Shown: positions 23,419 through 33,094, counted from the stretch's first letter. The stretch is DNA of 64,000 nucleotides from Fuscibacter oryzae (GCF_016765795.1 NZ_JAESVP010000001.1:62001-126000); one strand, 5' to 3'. A program made the numbers and translations. Notes: generated from the sequence alone by a model not told the origin.

Positions 23419-26400
23419 ATGCATTTTTCCGAAATCTTCATTCGCCGCCCGGTTCTGTCCACAGTTCTGGCCGCGCTGATCCTGTTTCTGGGGCTGGCCT
23501 CGGTCGTCAACCTGCCGGTTCGCCAATACCCAGAGGTGGAAGAGACGGTGATCACCATCACCACCGTCTATCCCGGTGCGGCCCCCGATCTGATCCAGGG
23601 CTTCATCACCGCGCCCATCGCCTCGGCCGTGTCAACGACCGAGAATATCGACTATATCACCAGCCAGTCCACGCCGTCGGCCTCGGTCGTGACGGTGCAG
23701 ATGAAACTCGGGGCCAACCCCGATGTTGCGCTGACCGAGGTGATGTCGAAGGTGCAGCAGGTGCGCGGGCAACTGCCCGAAGACGCCGAAGACCCGACGA
23801 TTGTCAAAGGCAACGGCCAGACCTTCGCGCTGATGTATCTGGCGGTGCAGAACCCCAACATGACGCCCGAACAGTTGACCGAATATCTGGAAAGGGTGGT
23901 GCGGCCACGCGTGACCAATATCGGCGGTGTGGCGCAAATGGAGATTCTGGGCGCGTCACAATATGCGATGCGGATCTGGCTGGACCCGCTGAAGCTGTCG
24001 GCCCGTGGGGTTACGGCATCAGAGGTGCTGGCAGCCGTTCGCGCGTCAAACTTCCTGTCTGCCCCCGGCAAGACCGAGAATGAATACTTCAGTTATTCCT
24101 TGACCCTGCAATCCACCATCCAGTCTGCCGATGCCTTTGGCGCGCTGCCCCTGGTGCAGGGCAAGAATGGCGTCGTGCGGCTGCGCGATGTGGCAAAGAT
24201 CGAAATGGCCTCGGGCGACCGGGATGCCATTGTGACCTTTGATGGCGAGCCAGGAACCTTTATCGGCATCATTCCCGCACCGGGCGAAAACCAGTTGGAT
24301 GTGGCGACCAATGTGCTGAACGCGCTGCCCGGCCTGAACGCCACGCTGCCCAAGGGCATGACCATCGACATGGTCTACGATTCGACCGAAACCATCGCGG
24401 CATCCATCAGCGAGGTGTTCAAGACAATCGCCGAAGCTGTGGCGATTGTGGTTGTGGTGATCTTGCTGTTCCTCGGGTCGTTCCGGTCGGTGGTCATGCC
24501 CATCGTCACAATCCCGCTGTCGCTGATTGGCGTCTGTGCGGTGATGCTGGCATTGGGGTATTCGATCAACCTGCTGACCCTGCTGGCGATGGTTCTGGCC
24601 ATCGGTCTGGTGGTGGACGATGCGATTGTGGTGGTGGAAAACATCCACCGTCATATCGAGGATGGGATGACCCCATCGCGCGCCGCCATCGTGGGGATGA
24701 AGGAAATCGCGGGGCCCGTGGTGGCGATGACCATCACCCTTGCCGCCGTGCTGTCGCCACTGGCCTTTACGGGCGGTCTGACCGGATCGCTGTTTACCGA
24801 ATTTGCGCTGACACTGGCGGGGTCAGTGGTGCTGTCGGGGATCGTCGCCTTGACCATCACGCCCACCATGTCGGCGCGATTGTTGAACCACGGCACACCG
24901 GGGCGGTTTCAGCAGATCGTGGACAGGGTGCTGAACGGCGTGTCGAACTGGTATGAGCGGCGGGTATCTTCGTCGCTGGATTACCGGCCAGTGACCTTGC
25001 TGATGGTGCTGTCACTGGTGGGTGTGACGGGGTTTATGTTCATGAACACCTCGTCCGAACTGGCGCCCGAGGAAGATTCTGGTGCGCTGTTCGCCATCAT
25101 GAACGGCCCGCGTTACGCTACGCTGGACTATACTGATGCCTTTACCCGAGAGGTTGCTGGCCGCACCCGTGATATCGAAGAGGTCAAGACAGCCTTTTCC
25201 GTCGCGGGGATGGGCGGTGCCACCAACACAGGGTTCTATATCTGGGCGTTGAAAGACTGGGCTGATCGCGAGCGCAGCCAGAAGGATATCCAGCAGCAGA
25301 TTCAGGCCACCATTGATGGCGCGCCCGGGCTGCAAAGCTATGTCTTTGCCCCGCCCACCCTGCCCGGTGCCGGGGGGGGCTTGCCGGTTTCTCTGGTGAT
25401 CCAGTCGATCCACGCCCCCGAGCGCGTGGTCGAGGTGGCCGATGAAATCCGCGCCAAGGCGTTGCAGACCGGCAAGTTCATTGTGGTGCAGAACAGCCTG
25501 TCGTTCGATGCGCCGCAGGTGCGCATCGTGATCGACCGGGACCGCGCGGCCCAACTGGGCGTTTCCGTCAGCGAGATCGGCAACACTCTTGGCCTGTTGG
25601 TCGGCGGTGGTGCCATTGCGCAGTTCGACCGCGATTCCAACAGCTATGACATCATCACACAGGTGCCAAAGGAATGGCGCGACAACCCCGAACGTCTGGG
25701 GCAGTTCTTTGTCCGCGCAGGGTCCGGGGCGATGGTGCCGCTGTCTTCAGTTGTCACGCTGGACCCCGGCGTCAATGCCGCGGGGATTGAGCAATTCAAC
25801 CAGCTGAACTCTGCCACGCTATCGGCAATGCCGATGATCGGGCTTTCGTCAGGCGTCGGTCTGGCAGAGCTGGAAAAGATTGCCGCCGAAACGCTGCCCG
25901 ATGGGTTCTTCATCGACTACTCCGGTCAATCGCGGTTGGAGAAAAGCGAAGGCAACACCATCCTTCTGGCCTTTGGCGCCGCCTTGGTGGTGATCTATCT
26001 GGTGCTGGCGGCGCAGTTCGAAAGTTTCCGTGACCCGTTCATCATCATGATGTCGGTGCCGCTGTCGATCTTTGGCGCGGTGCTGCCGCTGTATTTTGGG
26101 GCAGGCACACTGAACATCTATACACAGGTTGGCCTGATCACGCTGATTGGCCTGATCACCAAGCACGGTATCCTGATGGTCGAATTCGCCAACCAGCAGC
26201 GAGAGGATCATAACCTTAGCCGCCGTCAGGCCATTGTTGCAGCGGCCAAGACGCGTCTGCGCCCGATCCTGATGACCACGGCGGCGATGGCGCTGGCGGT
26301 GGTTCCGCTGATCCTGGCCGAAGGGGCCGGGGCTGCGGCGCGTCAGGCGATGGGTCTGGTGATCTTTACCGGGCTGCTGATTGGCACAACCTTTACGTTG

Positions 26401-26499
26401 TTCGTGGTACCGATGTTTTACACCCTGCTGTCTCGCAGCGATGCGTCCTATCTGGCCCATCGCAAGCAGGTCGAAAGGAACTTTGGCACCGCCCATTGA
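23419..26499 (+). CDS. RND efflux pump, HAE1 family inner-membrane transporter
   Basis: A 1026-residue proton-driven AcrB-type pump. It has twelve membrane helices in the usual arrangement, with one N-terminal helix (SEIFIRRPVLSTVLAALILFLG), a large periplasmic loop, helices 2-6, a second loop and helices 8-12. The proton-relay Asp pair is visible in helix 4 (LAIGLVVDDAIVVVENIHR). Full length with no break. The motif set matches multidrug (HAE1) rather than metal (HME) pumps. It forms an operon with the adaptor gene. No TetR-type repressor is adjacent. Confidence 0.94.
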   Translation: MHFSEIFIRRPVLSTVLAALILFLGLASVVNLPVRQYPEVEETVITITTVYPGAAPDLIQGFITAPIASAVSTTENIDYITSQSTPSASVVTVQMKLGANPDVALTEVMSKVQQVRGQLPEDAEDPTIVKGNGQTFALMYLAVQNPNMTPEQLTEYLERVVRPRVTNIGGVAQMEILGASQYAMRIWLDPLKLSARGVTASEVLAAVRASNFLSAPGKTENEYFSYSLTLQSTIQSADAFGALPLVQGKNGVVRLRDVAKIEMASGDRDAIVTFDGEPGTFIGIIPAPGENQLDVATNVLNALPGLNATLPKGMTIDMVYDSTETIAASISEVFKTIAEAVAIVVVVILLFLGSFRSVVMPIVTIPLSLIGVCAVMLALGYSINLLTLLAMVLAIGLVVDDAIVVVENIHRHIEDGMTPSRAAIVGMKEIAGPVVAMTITLAAVLSPLAFTGGLTGSLFTEFALTLAGSVVLSGIVALTITPTMSARLLNHGTPGRFQQIVDRVLNGVSNWYERRVSSSLDYRPVTLLMVLSLVGVTGFMFMNTSSELAPEEDSGALFAIMNGPRYATLDYTDAFTREVAGRTRDIEEVKTAFSVAGMGGATNTGFYIWALKDWADRERSQKDIQQQIQATIDGAPGLQSYVFAPPTLPGAGGGLPVSLVIQSIHAPERVVEVADEIRAKALQTGKFIVVQNSLSFDAPQVRIVIDRDRAAQLGVSVSEIGNTLGLLVGGGAIAQFDRDSNSYDIITQVPKEWRDNPERLGQFFVRAGSGAMVPLSSVVTLDPGVNAAGIEQFNQLNSATLSAMPMIGLSSGVGLAELEKIAAETLPDGFFIDYSGQSRLEKSEGNTILLAFGAALVVIYLVLAAQFESFRDPFIIMMSVPLSIFGAVLPLYFGAGTLNIYTQVGLITLIGLITKHGILMVEFANQQREDHNLSRRQAIVAAAKTRLRPILMTTAAMALAVVPLILAEGAGAAARQAMGLVIFTGLLIGTTFTLFVVPMFYTLLSRSDASYLAHRKQVERNFGTAH

Positions 26500-26714
26500 T
26501 CTGGGTCGCGGGCAAGGCGCATACCTTTGCCCGCGATCTGCACGCCAGACTCAAGCCCGTTGATAGGGCGGCTTGGTTGATCGCGAGATCTTTTTAAGTC
26601 TTGCCCCCGATGTTGCACGATACTGCGTCGCAAACAGGCAGGTCGACGGCCCACGCGCTTGTAGTCATGCAACCCCGCGCAGAGTGCGGCCATGACAGTG
26701 GTGATTGCCTGTTG
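26500..26714. other. Gap between the RND pump and the imuB relic
   Basis: No gene is recognised. The minus-strand frame across it (26448-26843) is partly decayed imuB sequence and partly unrecognised sequence overlapping the pump's 3' end. No clear terminator was seen after the pump gene. Confidence 0.5.
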
Positions 26715-27143
26715 CGGAACTGGCGGCATCAGTAATCCCTGCCAGATCCACCCGCGCCAGATCGCCGGGCTGGCAGGTTCGATCCGCAAGGTCGAACACG
26801 GCCGGTGCTGGACTCCCGTCGGCGGATCACCTTTAGAAATCACACCCCCGCCATGATGCGCCAGCGCATGGGAGGTGCCCGGACTGCCGCGATGGTGCTG
26901 GTGACCGAAAGCCCCGCCCGATCAGGCCTCGCACGAAGATCACCACATAGTTCGGCCTCGCGGACGAAATATGCCGATACCGCTGATGTCCGCGATCAGC
27001 CCCTCCGAACCGGAAACAGCAACCATCGGCGCATAGCGCCTCGCCCAGCGACAAAGACGGGCCAGCGCTGCACGTTCATCCGCAAGATCGGCCGGGCGGG
27101 TCAGGATGTCTGGACAGGTCGCGCACGCATCAGCAGGCGCCAT
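26715..27143 (-). pseudogene. imuB: Degraded imuB (DNA polymerase Y-family mutagenesis factor)
   Basis: ImuB-like sequence is spread over several frames. Frame 1 (27143 to about 27000) reads CPDILTRPADL, LARLCRWARRYAPMVAVSGS and GLIADISGI, matching ImuB about residues 60-115. Frame 2 (about 26975-26890) continues VREAELCGDLRARPDRAGLS. Frame 3 (about 26880-26840) gives HALAHHGGGVI, then LRIEPASPA, and another shift gives DLARVDLAGITDAAS. The 5' end and the C-terminal half are absent, as are imuA and dnaE2. Multiple frameshifts make it certainly non-functional. A GTTC-N7-GTTG sequence at 27171-27185 resembles an alphaproteobacterial LexA box. Confidence 0.8.
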
Positions 27144-27298
27144 GCCCCTAGTTTCCTACACACCTGCCTCGTTCAGTTTCCGTTGCCATGCTGAACATGT
27201 TCCACGGCCAACTCAGGCCCCCGCTTGCAGCACGGATTGCAACAGATACCCGTGAAAGACAGGGATATTGCATATCTTCATAAGGCTAGATGGAAAAA

Positions 27299-27403
27299 GG
27301 GTGAGAGGCTGGACAGCGACCCAAGCGGGTCTCGTTACGGCTGCTTCCTTCCGGACCTGACCGGGTTGGCGAGGCGCTTACCCGCGCCAACCTCTCGCCC
27401 CCC
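27299..27403 (-). ncRNA. ffs: Signal recognition particle RNA (4.5S type)
   Basis: The minus strand contains the nearly invariant SRP apical domain GGTCAGGTCCGGAAGGAAGC followed by AGCC (27339-27362), which binds Ffh. The ends pair: 5' GGGGGGCGAGAGG (27391-27403) with 3' CCTCTCACCC (27299-27308), giving a closed rod of about 105 nt, the small bacterial form. A T-run (27294-27298) follows the 3' end as terminator. It lies alone between the imuB relic and an FMN reductase gene. The exact ends are estimated from base pairing. Confidence 0.95.
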
Positions 27404-27566
27404 ATATAGGCCGGGGGCAAGGCGGGCGCAAGATGGCTGCGCCACACCCGCGCCCTCTGTGCATCGGCGCAGGGCGGGCTGCGCGGCGGGGGGCGTTGAA
27501 CCCACCCCTGTCACGGCCCATTTTTGCCGCATCGCGGCATTCTGCCGCTTCTGCATTGGAGACATT

Positions 27567-28121
27567 ATGAAGAACGTCGCCGTTCTGGTCGGCTCGTTGC
27601 GGGCCGCTTCCATCAACCGCCGCTTTGCCGAGGCACTGGCCAAGCTGGCCGAGGGACGGCTGGCGTTCCGTTTTGTCGAAATCGGCGATCTGCCGATTTA
27701 TAATGATGATCTGTGGGCCGAACCGCCCGCCGCCGTCACCCGGTTGCGCCAGGATATCGCCGCTGCCGATGCCGTGCTGCTGGTGACGCCGGAATACAAC
27801 CGCAGCTATGCACCCGCCCTGTCGAACGCGATTCACTGGGCCACCCGACCCTGGGGCCAGAATGCCTGGGCCGGCAAGCCCGCCGCCATTACCGGCACCA
27901 CGCCGGGTGCCACCGGCACCGCCGCCGGGCAGAACGCGCTGCGCCACCTTGCCTCGTCCGTCGGCCTTGATCTGATGATCTTCCCAGAGGTCTATTGGAC
28001 CTGGAAGGACACCCATTTCGACGGCAGCACCCTGACCGACGCAGAATCGGCCAAGTTCCTGTCGGGCTGGATTGATGCGTTCTCAGGTTTCATCGACCGC
28101 CACACCAAGGTCGCAGCCTGA
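27567..28121 (+). CDS. NADPH-dependent FMN reductase family protein
   Basis: A 184-residue flavodoxin-fold oxidoreductase using FMN and NAD(P)H. The phosphate-binding loop is VGSLRAASINRRFA near the N-terminus, and the isoalloxazine-contacting motif TPEYNRSYAPALSNAIHWATRP lies at about 76-97. GKPAAITGTTPGATGTA follows, all typical of chromate/quinone reductases of the ChrR/YieF/ArsH-like family. ATG at 27567 follows TTGGAGACATT. It is convergent with the HAD gene. A role as quinone or chromate reductase is possible, and chrA lies elsewhere in this window, but the substrate is not determined. Confidence 0.87.
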   Translation: MKNVAVLVGSLRAASINRRFAEALAKLAEGRLAFRFVEIGDLPIYNDDLWAEPPAAVTRLRQDIAAADAVLLVTPEYNRSYAPALSNAIHWATRPWGQNAWAGKPAAITGTTPGATGTAAGQNALRHLASSVGLDLMIFPEVYWTWKDTHFDGSTLTDAESAKFLSGWIDAFSGFIDRHTKVAA

Positions 28122-28139
28122 TACTGCAAGGGGTTGGCG

Positions 28140-28769
28140 TCAGACCGCCAGCCCCGCCATCCGCGCGCCTTCCAACAGGTCACGGGCCAGATGATGCGCC
28201 CAGCGCCCCTCGCTTGGCACCACATCGGGCACCTGCACCACACGGCACCCTGCGCGAAAGGCGGCTTCGGCCCCGGTTTCGCTGTCTTCGAACACAAGGC
28301 ACCGTGCCGGATCAACGCGCAGCTTTTGCGCCGCCAGCAAATATGGGTCGGGCGCGGGTTTGGGTGCCTCTACATCCTCGACCACCACGACATGGTGAAA
28401 GGCATCGGCGATGCCCGCCACGCCCAGCTTGTGATGCGCCTCGGCCCGGCGGGATGAGGTGACGATTGCCATGGGCCGCAGCCGCGCCGCCAGCAATTCT
28501 GTCGCGCCCGGCTTGAGCGGCAGTCCGCGATTGACCTCGGCCAGAAAGCCCTGGTTCCACATCGGGTGCAGCGCCGTCTGGTCCAGCGCGGGATGCGCGC
28601 TGGCAATCATGCGGCCTGCCGTCGCCATATCGCGCCCGACCAGGCCGTGCATGAACTGTTCGCTGACCGGAAATCCCAGCCGCGCAAACGCCGCCATGCC
28701 AGCCGACATCGCCAGGCTTTCTGTATCGACCAGGGTTCCGTCCAGATCGAAAAGGATCGCGTCAAACAT
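28140..28769 (-). CDS. HAD-superfamily hydrolase (phosphoglycolate phosphatase/beta-PGM type)
   Basis: A 209-residue subfamily IA HAD phosphatase. Motif I is FDAILFDLDGTLVDTES (nucleophile Asp8, acid/base Asp10), motif II is VTSSRR, motif III is the Lys in PKPAPDPYL, and motif IV is CLVFEDSETGAEAA. The helical cap lies between residues 15 and 85. ATG at 28769 with CCGGAGG upstream gives the canonical MFDAILFDLDG start. The gene downstream on its left is the convergent FMN reductase. Substrate cannot be read from sequence. Confidence 0.88.
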   Translation of the reverse strand: MFDAILFDLDGTLVDTESLAMSAGMAAFARLGFPVSEQFMHGLVGRDMATAGRMIASAHPALDQTALHPMWNQGFLAEVNRGLPLKPGATELLAARLRPMAIVTSSRRAEAHHKLGVAGIADAFHHVVVVEDVEAPKPAPDPYLLAAQKLRVDPARCLVFEDSETGAEAAFRAGCRVVQVPDVVPSEGRWAHHLARDLLEGARMAGLAV

Positions 28770-28802
28770 CGCAGCCTCCGGGGGTCGCCCCCGCATAACG
28801 CA

Positions 28803-30611
28803 TCAAAGATGCAGGCGAAAGCGCTGAAATCCACCCGGCGCGGACCCAAGCGAGACCAGATCGTCAAGGTCGCTTATCGCCTCGGCGGCGGTGTCCAGCA
28901 CCACGCTGGTGCCCGGCATCGGACAAAAGGACCAGACGGGGCAAAGCGCCTGTTGCGCGCCGATCGGCTGGCGCGCCGCCTCGCGCAGAATGTCGCGCAG
29001 ACGCGTCGGCGGCAGCGCAATCTCGCGGCGGGCGGATGGCAAGGGAAAACCGCCGCCGCCGCCCATCCGGTGGCTGGAGGTGGCAAGGATGAACCGATCC
29101 GTCGCCCGAACCGCGCGGCCCTGCCATTCCAGATCGCGAACCCGGCCCGGCCCCGGCGGCATCGACAGGTCGATCCGGTAAGACAGCCCCTCGATTGCAT
29201 CGAACAGAAAGCCGGGCACCTCGGGATCGACCAGCGGCGCATCCTGCGCGCCGGGCGCGACCTGACGAAAGATCGCCGCCGCATGGTCCAGCCAACGCAT
29301 CACCCCGACACCGCAGATTTCGGTGGCGGCAAGCCGGTCGTCAAAGGGCATGATGCTGCCAAGGTCACGTTCACGCACAGGGCCCGGAGGGATCAGCGCA
29401 TAATTCGCAGCCCCGCCGCGCCCGCCCGTCCGCGTCGCTGCCACCGCTGCCAGAACCGGCAGATCCGCGCCACCCGCCCCCAAAACGCCTGCCATATGAT
29501 CTCGCACCGCACGGCCCACGAAATGCAGCGCGCGCGACCGCCCGATCAGCGCGAAATGGGTATCCAGCCGCACCTGCGCCCGACCCACCACTGTATCAAG
29601 CTGTCGGCGGATGCGGGCAAGCGCCGGGCTGCCAAGACTGACCAGATAGGCATCCTCGGGCGCGGTCTGCCCCGGTTCGACCGGCGCCACCGCCCGCAGT
29701 TCGCACCTGTGCCCCAGCACGCGCCACCGCCCGCGCGTCAGCCCCATGTCCAGATCCACCACCCCGAGGTGAGAGGCAAGCGCGCCGGGCAGAACCAGCG
29801 CCGCCCCCGTCTGGGCGGCGACGGGCTGGGCGGGCAGCGCATCATGGGTGTGGCCCGCCACCACCACATCCACCCCCGCCAGCCCCGCAACAGCCTGCGC
29901 CACATTGGCGCGCATCCGCGTGCTGCCACCACCCTCGGGGGCCACCCCGGAATGGGCCAGCACAACCACCAGATCGGCCCCCGCCGCCCGCATCTGGCGC
30001 ACCTGCACCCGCAGCGCCGCCAGAATGTCGCCGATCTGCAACCGGCCGGAGAGATGGTATTTCTCCCAGATCATGGTTTGTGGCGGTAGCGCCGATGTCA
30101 CCGCCACCCGCAAACCATGACGCGCGCCAAAGGTATCGGTCACTTCTGCCGTGATCATCACATGGGGCAGATAGGCGGGCCCGCCATCCGCCCGCCGGAT
30201 ATTTGCCGCCACTACCGGAAACCGCGCCTCGGCCAGACAGTGCGCCAGATAATCCAGCCCGCGGCTGAATTCGTGGTTGCCCAGACCCACCGCATCATAG
30301 CGCAGATGGTTCATCGCGCGCACCATGGGGTTCGCCATGCCCGCCCCGGCGTGATCGACCGCTTCATCCGCCAGCGGGTTGCCGGTCAGGAAATCACCGT
30401 TGTCAAACAGAAGGGCACCGCCCGCCTCGGCCCGCGCCTTGGCGATCTCGATGGCCAGGCAGGACAGGCCGCGCCCCGGTATCGACCGATCCGCGTAAAA
30501 GTCCCAAGGGACAAGTTGCGCGTGCAGATCGGTCGTCGCCAGAATACGCAAGCCCGCCTTCGGCCCCTGACCCTTTGAATCACCGCCCCACCGCGGTTTT
30601 CTCGTTGTCAT
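28803..30611 (-). CDS. 5'-nucleotidase / 2',3'-cyclic phosphodiesterase family protein
   Basis: A 602-residue two-domain metallophosphoesterase. The N-terminal dimetal domain has TTDLHAQLVPWDF, LFDNGDFLTG, GLGNHEFSRGLDYL, LAHSGV and VVAGHTHD. The C-terminal 5'-nucleotidase domain holds the nucleotide-binding loop (DLGSIMPFDDRL). It resembles CpdB-like enzymes in length. No signal peptide is visible (MTTRKPRWGGDSKGQG), so unlike periplasmic CpdB it may be cytoplasmic, unless the true start lies elsewhere. It is co-directional with the HAD phosphatase 33 bp downstream, which suggests a shared nucleotide-salvage or phosphate role. Confidence 0.85.
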   Translation of the reverse strand: MTTRKPRWGGDSKGQGPKAGLRILATTDLHAQLVPWDFYADRSIPGRGLSCLAIEIAKARAEAGGALLFDNGDFLTGNPLADEAVDHAGAGMANPMVRAMNHLRYDAVGLGNHEFSRGLDYLAHCLAEARFPVVAANIRRADGGPAYLPHVMITAEVTDTFGARHGLRVAVTSALPPQTMIWEKYHLSGRLQIGDILAALRVQVRQMRAAGADLVVVLAHSGVAPEGGGSTRMRANVAQAVAGLAGVDVVVAGHTHDALPAQPVAAQTGAALVLPGALASHLGVVDLDMGLTRGRWRVLGHRCELRAVAPVEPGQTAPEDAYLVSLGSPALARIRRQLDTVVGRAQVRLDTHFALIGRSRALHFVGRAVRDHMAGVLGAGGADLPVLAAVAATRTGGRGGAANYALIPPGPVRERDLGSIMPFDDRLAATEICGVGVMRWLDHAAAIFRQVAPGAQDAPLVDPEVPGFLFDAIEGLSYRIDLSMPPGPGRVRDLEWQGRAVRATDRFILATSSHRMGGGGGFPLPSARREIALPPTRLRDILREAARQPIGAQQALCPVWSFCPMPGTSVVLDTAAEAISDLDDLVSLGSAPGGFQRFRLHL

Positions 30612-30779
30612 TCAGTCTTACCGAGGGATCTTCCCCTTCAATTTAGGCCCCGCCTCGCCAGGGGAAACCCATCAGGAGAGTTTTCTGGCGAATGATCACC
30701 TCATAGTTGCAAAGTTGCATCCCCCTTTGCAGCCTCGCCCCGGCATGGCAGAAGACAGTCGGGAACAAGGCGTCACATC

Positions 30780-31739
30780 ATGCAACTTGCAGAAACAGTC
30801 ACATTTGGCGCCTCGGGTCTTGACCGGGCGGCGGCCCTGCGCGGGCAGCCAGAGCGCATCGCAGAGTTGCTGCAACAGGGGCAGGTACTGGCACTGTGGC
30901 GCGGACAGGTGCCGGTTGATTCGGGCAACGCTGCGGGCGGTCTGGTCTGGGTGCCGCCGGGATCACGGCTGCTGGATCACGCTGGGCCGCCGGTCTTTCT
31001 GGGCCTGGATGACGGCATCCCCCGCTTTGCGGCCGACATCTCGGCCTGGACGCCTGCCATTGCCCCGCAGCCCCCCGGCGGCATCTTCAGCGCCGAACCC
31101 CTGCCCCATCCCGCCCTGCCCGATACTGCCGCCTTTCAAGATCTGCGCACCGTGATGGCAACCCTGTCGCCGCGTCAGGCCGAACTGGCCGCGACCGGCA
31201 AGGCCATAATCGGCTGGCACGCCAGTCACGGCTTTTGCGCCAGTTGCGGTGTGGCCTCTGCTATGGATCAGGCGGGCTGGCGTCGCCTTTGCCCGGCTTG
31301 TGGCGCCCAGCACTTTCCGCGCACCGACCCCGTGGTAATCATGGTGATCGAACGCAACGGCCGCCTGCTTTTGGGCCGCTCTCCGGGCTGGCCAGAGGGG
31401 ATGTATTCCCTCCTTGCAGGTTTCGTCGAACCCGGCGAGACGCTGGAGGCTGCGGTGCGCCGCGAGGTTGCCGAAGAAACCGGCGTCACCGTCGGTACGG
31501 TCCGCTATCTGGCCAGCCAGCCCTGGCCCTTTCCCGCATCGCTCATGCTGGGCGCGCATGGTCAGGCCAAATCCGACGCGATCACCCTTGACCCGGCAGA
31601 GCTGGAAGATGCCCTGTGGGTAACCAAAGACGACATGGTCACGATTCTGGCCGGTCACCACCCCCGCATCCGCGCCGGACGCGCCGGGGCCATCGCACAT
31701 TTCCTGATCCGTCACTGGGTGGCGGACAGCCTGGACTGA
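30780..31739 (+). CDS. nudC: NADH pyrophosphatase NudC
   Basis: This Nudix hydrolase cleaves NADH/NAD to NMN and AMP and can remove NAD caps from RNA. The 319-residue protein has an N-terminal domain, then a four-Cys zinc ribbon (CASCG...CPACGAQHFPR) at about 149-180. The Nudix box GFVEPGETLEAAVRREVAEETG is at about 218-239, followed by SQPWPFPASLMLGA, a NudC-specific motif. ATG at 30780 has AAGG 10 bp upstream. It is followed after 13 bp by a SRPBCC gene, probably co-transcribed. Confidence 0.94.
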   Translation: MQLAETVTFGASGLDRAAALRGQPERIAELLQQGQVLALWRGQVPVDSGNAAGGLVWVPPGSRLLDHAGPPVFLGLDDGIPRFAADISAWTPAIAPQPPGGIFSAEPLPHPALPDTAAFQDLRTVMATLSPRQAELAATGKAIIGWHASHGFCASCGVASAMDQAGWRRLCPACGAQHFPRTDPVVIMVIERNGRLLLGRSPGWPEGMYSLLAGFVEPGETLEAAVRREVAEETGVTVGTVRYLASQPWPFPASLMLGAHGQAKSDAITLDPAELEDALWVTKDDMVTILAGHHPRIRAGRAGAIAHFLIRHWVADSLD

Positions 31740-31752
31740 CGGACACCCGACG

Positions 31753-32223
31753 ATGAGACTTTCGACCAAACAGGATGTCGATGCGCCTTTGGCACAGGTC
31801 TGGGCCATCGTGGCCGACTTTGACGGTTGGGAACGTGCCGCCCTGCGACGCGGAGCAGATGTATCGCGCGATGATTCGCACCGGCAGGCTACGGTCGGCA
31901 CCGACTGGCGGCTGGGATTCCTCTATCGCGGCAAGCCGCGGAAGATGCAGGTGCAACTGACCCGGCTGGAGCAGCCTCAGCACATCGGCCTGCACTTTCA
32001 TTCTGCCGCGCTGGAGGGCGAGGCACATATCGAGTTGATCGAGATGGCCGCCCGCCGCACCCGTCTGCATGTGATAACAGAGATGAAGCCCCTAAATCTC
32101 GGTGCCCGCCTTTACCTGCAATCGCTGCGCTTTGCCCGCAACCGGGTGGAACGCAAGTACCATGACCGCATCGCTGCCTTCGCGCATGAGATCGAGCAGC
32201 GCGCCCGCAGCCCCCGCCGCTGA
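31753..32223 (+). CDS. SRPBCC-family (START-like) protein
   Basis: A 156-residue single-domain SRPBCC/polyketide-cyclase-like protein. The first strand (MRLSTKQDVDAPLAQVWAIVADFDGWERAA) is typical of this ligand-binding fold, with the long C-terminal helix (LQSLRFARNRVERKYHDRIAAFA) closing the cavity. No catalytic residues can be inferred. It sits 13 bp after nudC in the same direction and ends 43 bp before the convergent pheA stop. Members bind hydrophobic ligands or act in coenzyme Q transport; function here is unknown. Confidence 0.75.
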   Translation: MRLSTKQDVDAPLAQVWAIVADFDGWERAALRRGADVSRDDSHRQATVGTDWRLGFLYRGKPRKMQVQLTRLEQPQHIGLHFHSAALEGEAHIELIEMAARRTRLHVITEMKPLNLGARLYLQSLRFARNRVERKYHDRIAAFAHEIEQRARSPRR

Positions 32224-32266
32224 TCGAGCCGGCAAGGCAGGACGCCCCGCAGGCCAGACGTGGGGA

Positions 32267-33094
32267 TTAGCGTGGCCTGTCCGCCGGATACACACCCAGA
32301 ATCTTGAATTCCTTGGTGAAATACCGCAACTCCTCCAACGCCAGTGTGACGTTGGGGTCATCGGGGTGGCCCTCGATATCGGCATAAAACTCGGTCGCGG
32401 TGAAGCTGCCGCCGACCATATAGCTTTCCAGCTTGGTCATGTTCACACCATTGGTGGCGAACCCGCCCATCGCCTTGTACAGCGCCGCCGGAATGTTCCT
32501 GACGCGGAAGGTAAAGGTGGTCATCATCCGGTCGCTGCGCCGGCTGGCGTCCAGCGCGCGGCTCATCACCAGAAAGCGCGTGGTGTTGTTCTTGTGATCC
32601 TCGATATGGCGGGCCAGCACATCCAGCCCGTAAATCTGGGCCGCAAGTTCGCTGGCCAGTGCGGCGCGCGTCACATCGCCCGCCTCGGCCACCTCGCGCG
32701 CGGCGCGGGCGTTGTCACTGCTGACCTTGCCCTTGATGTTATGTTCCCGCAGGAAACCCGCACATTGTGGCAGGATCACCACATGGCCATGCGCCTCGCG
32801 CACATCCGTCAGCTTGGCCCCCGGAACGCCCAACAGATTGACATGCACCCGGACAAAGGCCTCGTCCACGATATGCAGGCCCGATTTCGGCAACAGGCTG
32901 TGTACATCCGCGACCCGGCCATAGGTCGAATTCTCGACCGCCAGCATCCCCAGATCAACCTCGCCGCTGCGCGTCATCTCGACCACATCCTCGAATGTGG
33001 TGCAGGGAACCGGGGTAAAATCGGGGCGGGCTTGCGTGCAGGCCTGATGCGAATAGGCACCAAGTTCCCCCTGAAAGGCGATGCGGCCGGTCAT
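32267..33094 (-). CDS. pheA: Prephenate dehydratase
   Basis: This enzyme converts prephenate to phenylpyruvate in phenylalanine synthesis. The 275-residue monofunctional enzyme has a PDT domain (FQGELGAYSHQAC, VENSTYGRVADVHSLL, the catalytic Thr in NTTRFLVMSR) and a C-terminal ACT domain (about 195-270). There the Phe-binding ESRP site is the variant ESYM (MTKLESYMVGG). It has no chorismate mutase domain. ATG at 33094 has GGGAGA 8 bp upstream; the frame continues 7 codons further, but that start lacks a ribosome site. It is divergent from the cytochrome c gene. Confidence 0.94.
   Translation of the reverse strand: MTGRIAFQGELGAYSHQACTQARPDFTPVPCTTFEDVVEMTRSGEVDLGMLAVENSTYGRVADVHSLLPKSGLHIVDEAFVRVHVNLLGVPGAKLTDVREAHGHVVILPQCAGFLREHNIKGKVSSDNARAAREVAEAGDVTRAALASELAAQIYGLDVLARHIEDHKNNTTRFLVMSRALDASRRSDRMMTTFTFRVRNIPAALYKAMGGFATNGVNMTKLESYMVGGSFTATEFYADIEGHPDDPNVTLALEELRYFTKEFKILGVYPADRPR

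Noticed and set aside
26448-26843. 131-codon minus frame after the RND pump gene as a new gene
   Set aside because: It overlaps the pump's 3' end, and part of it is out-of-frame imuB sequence.
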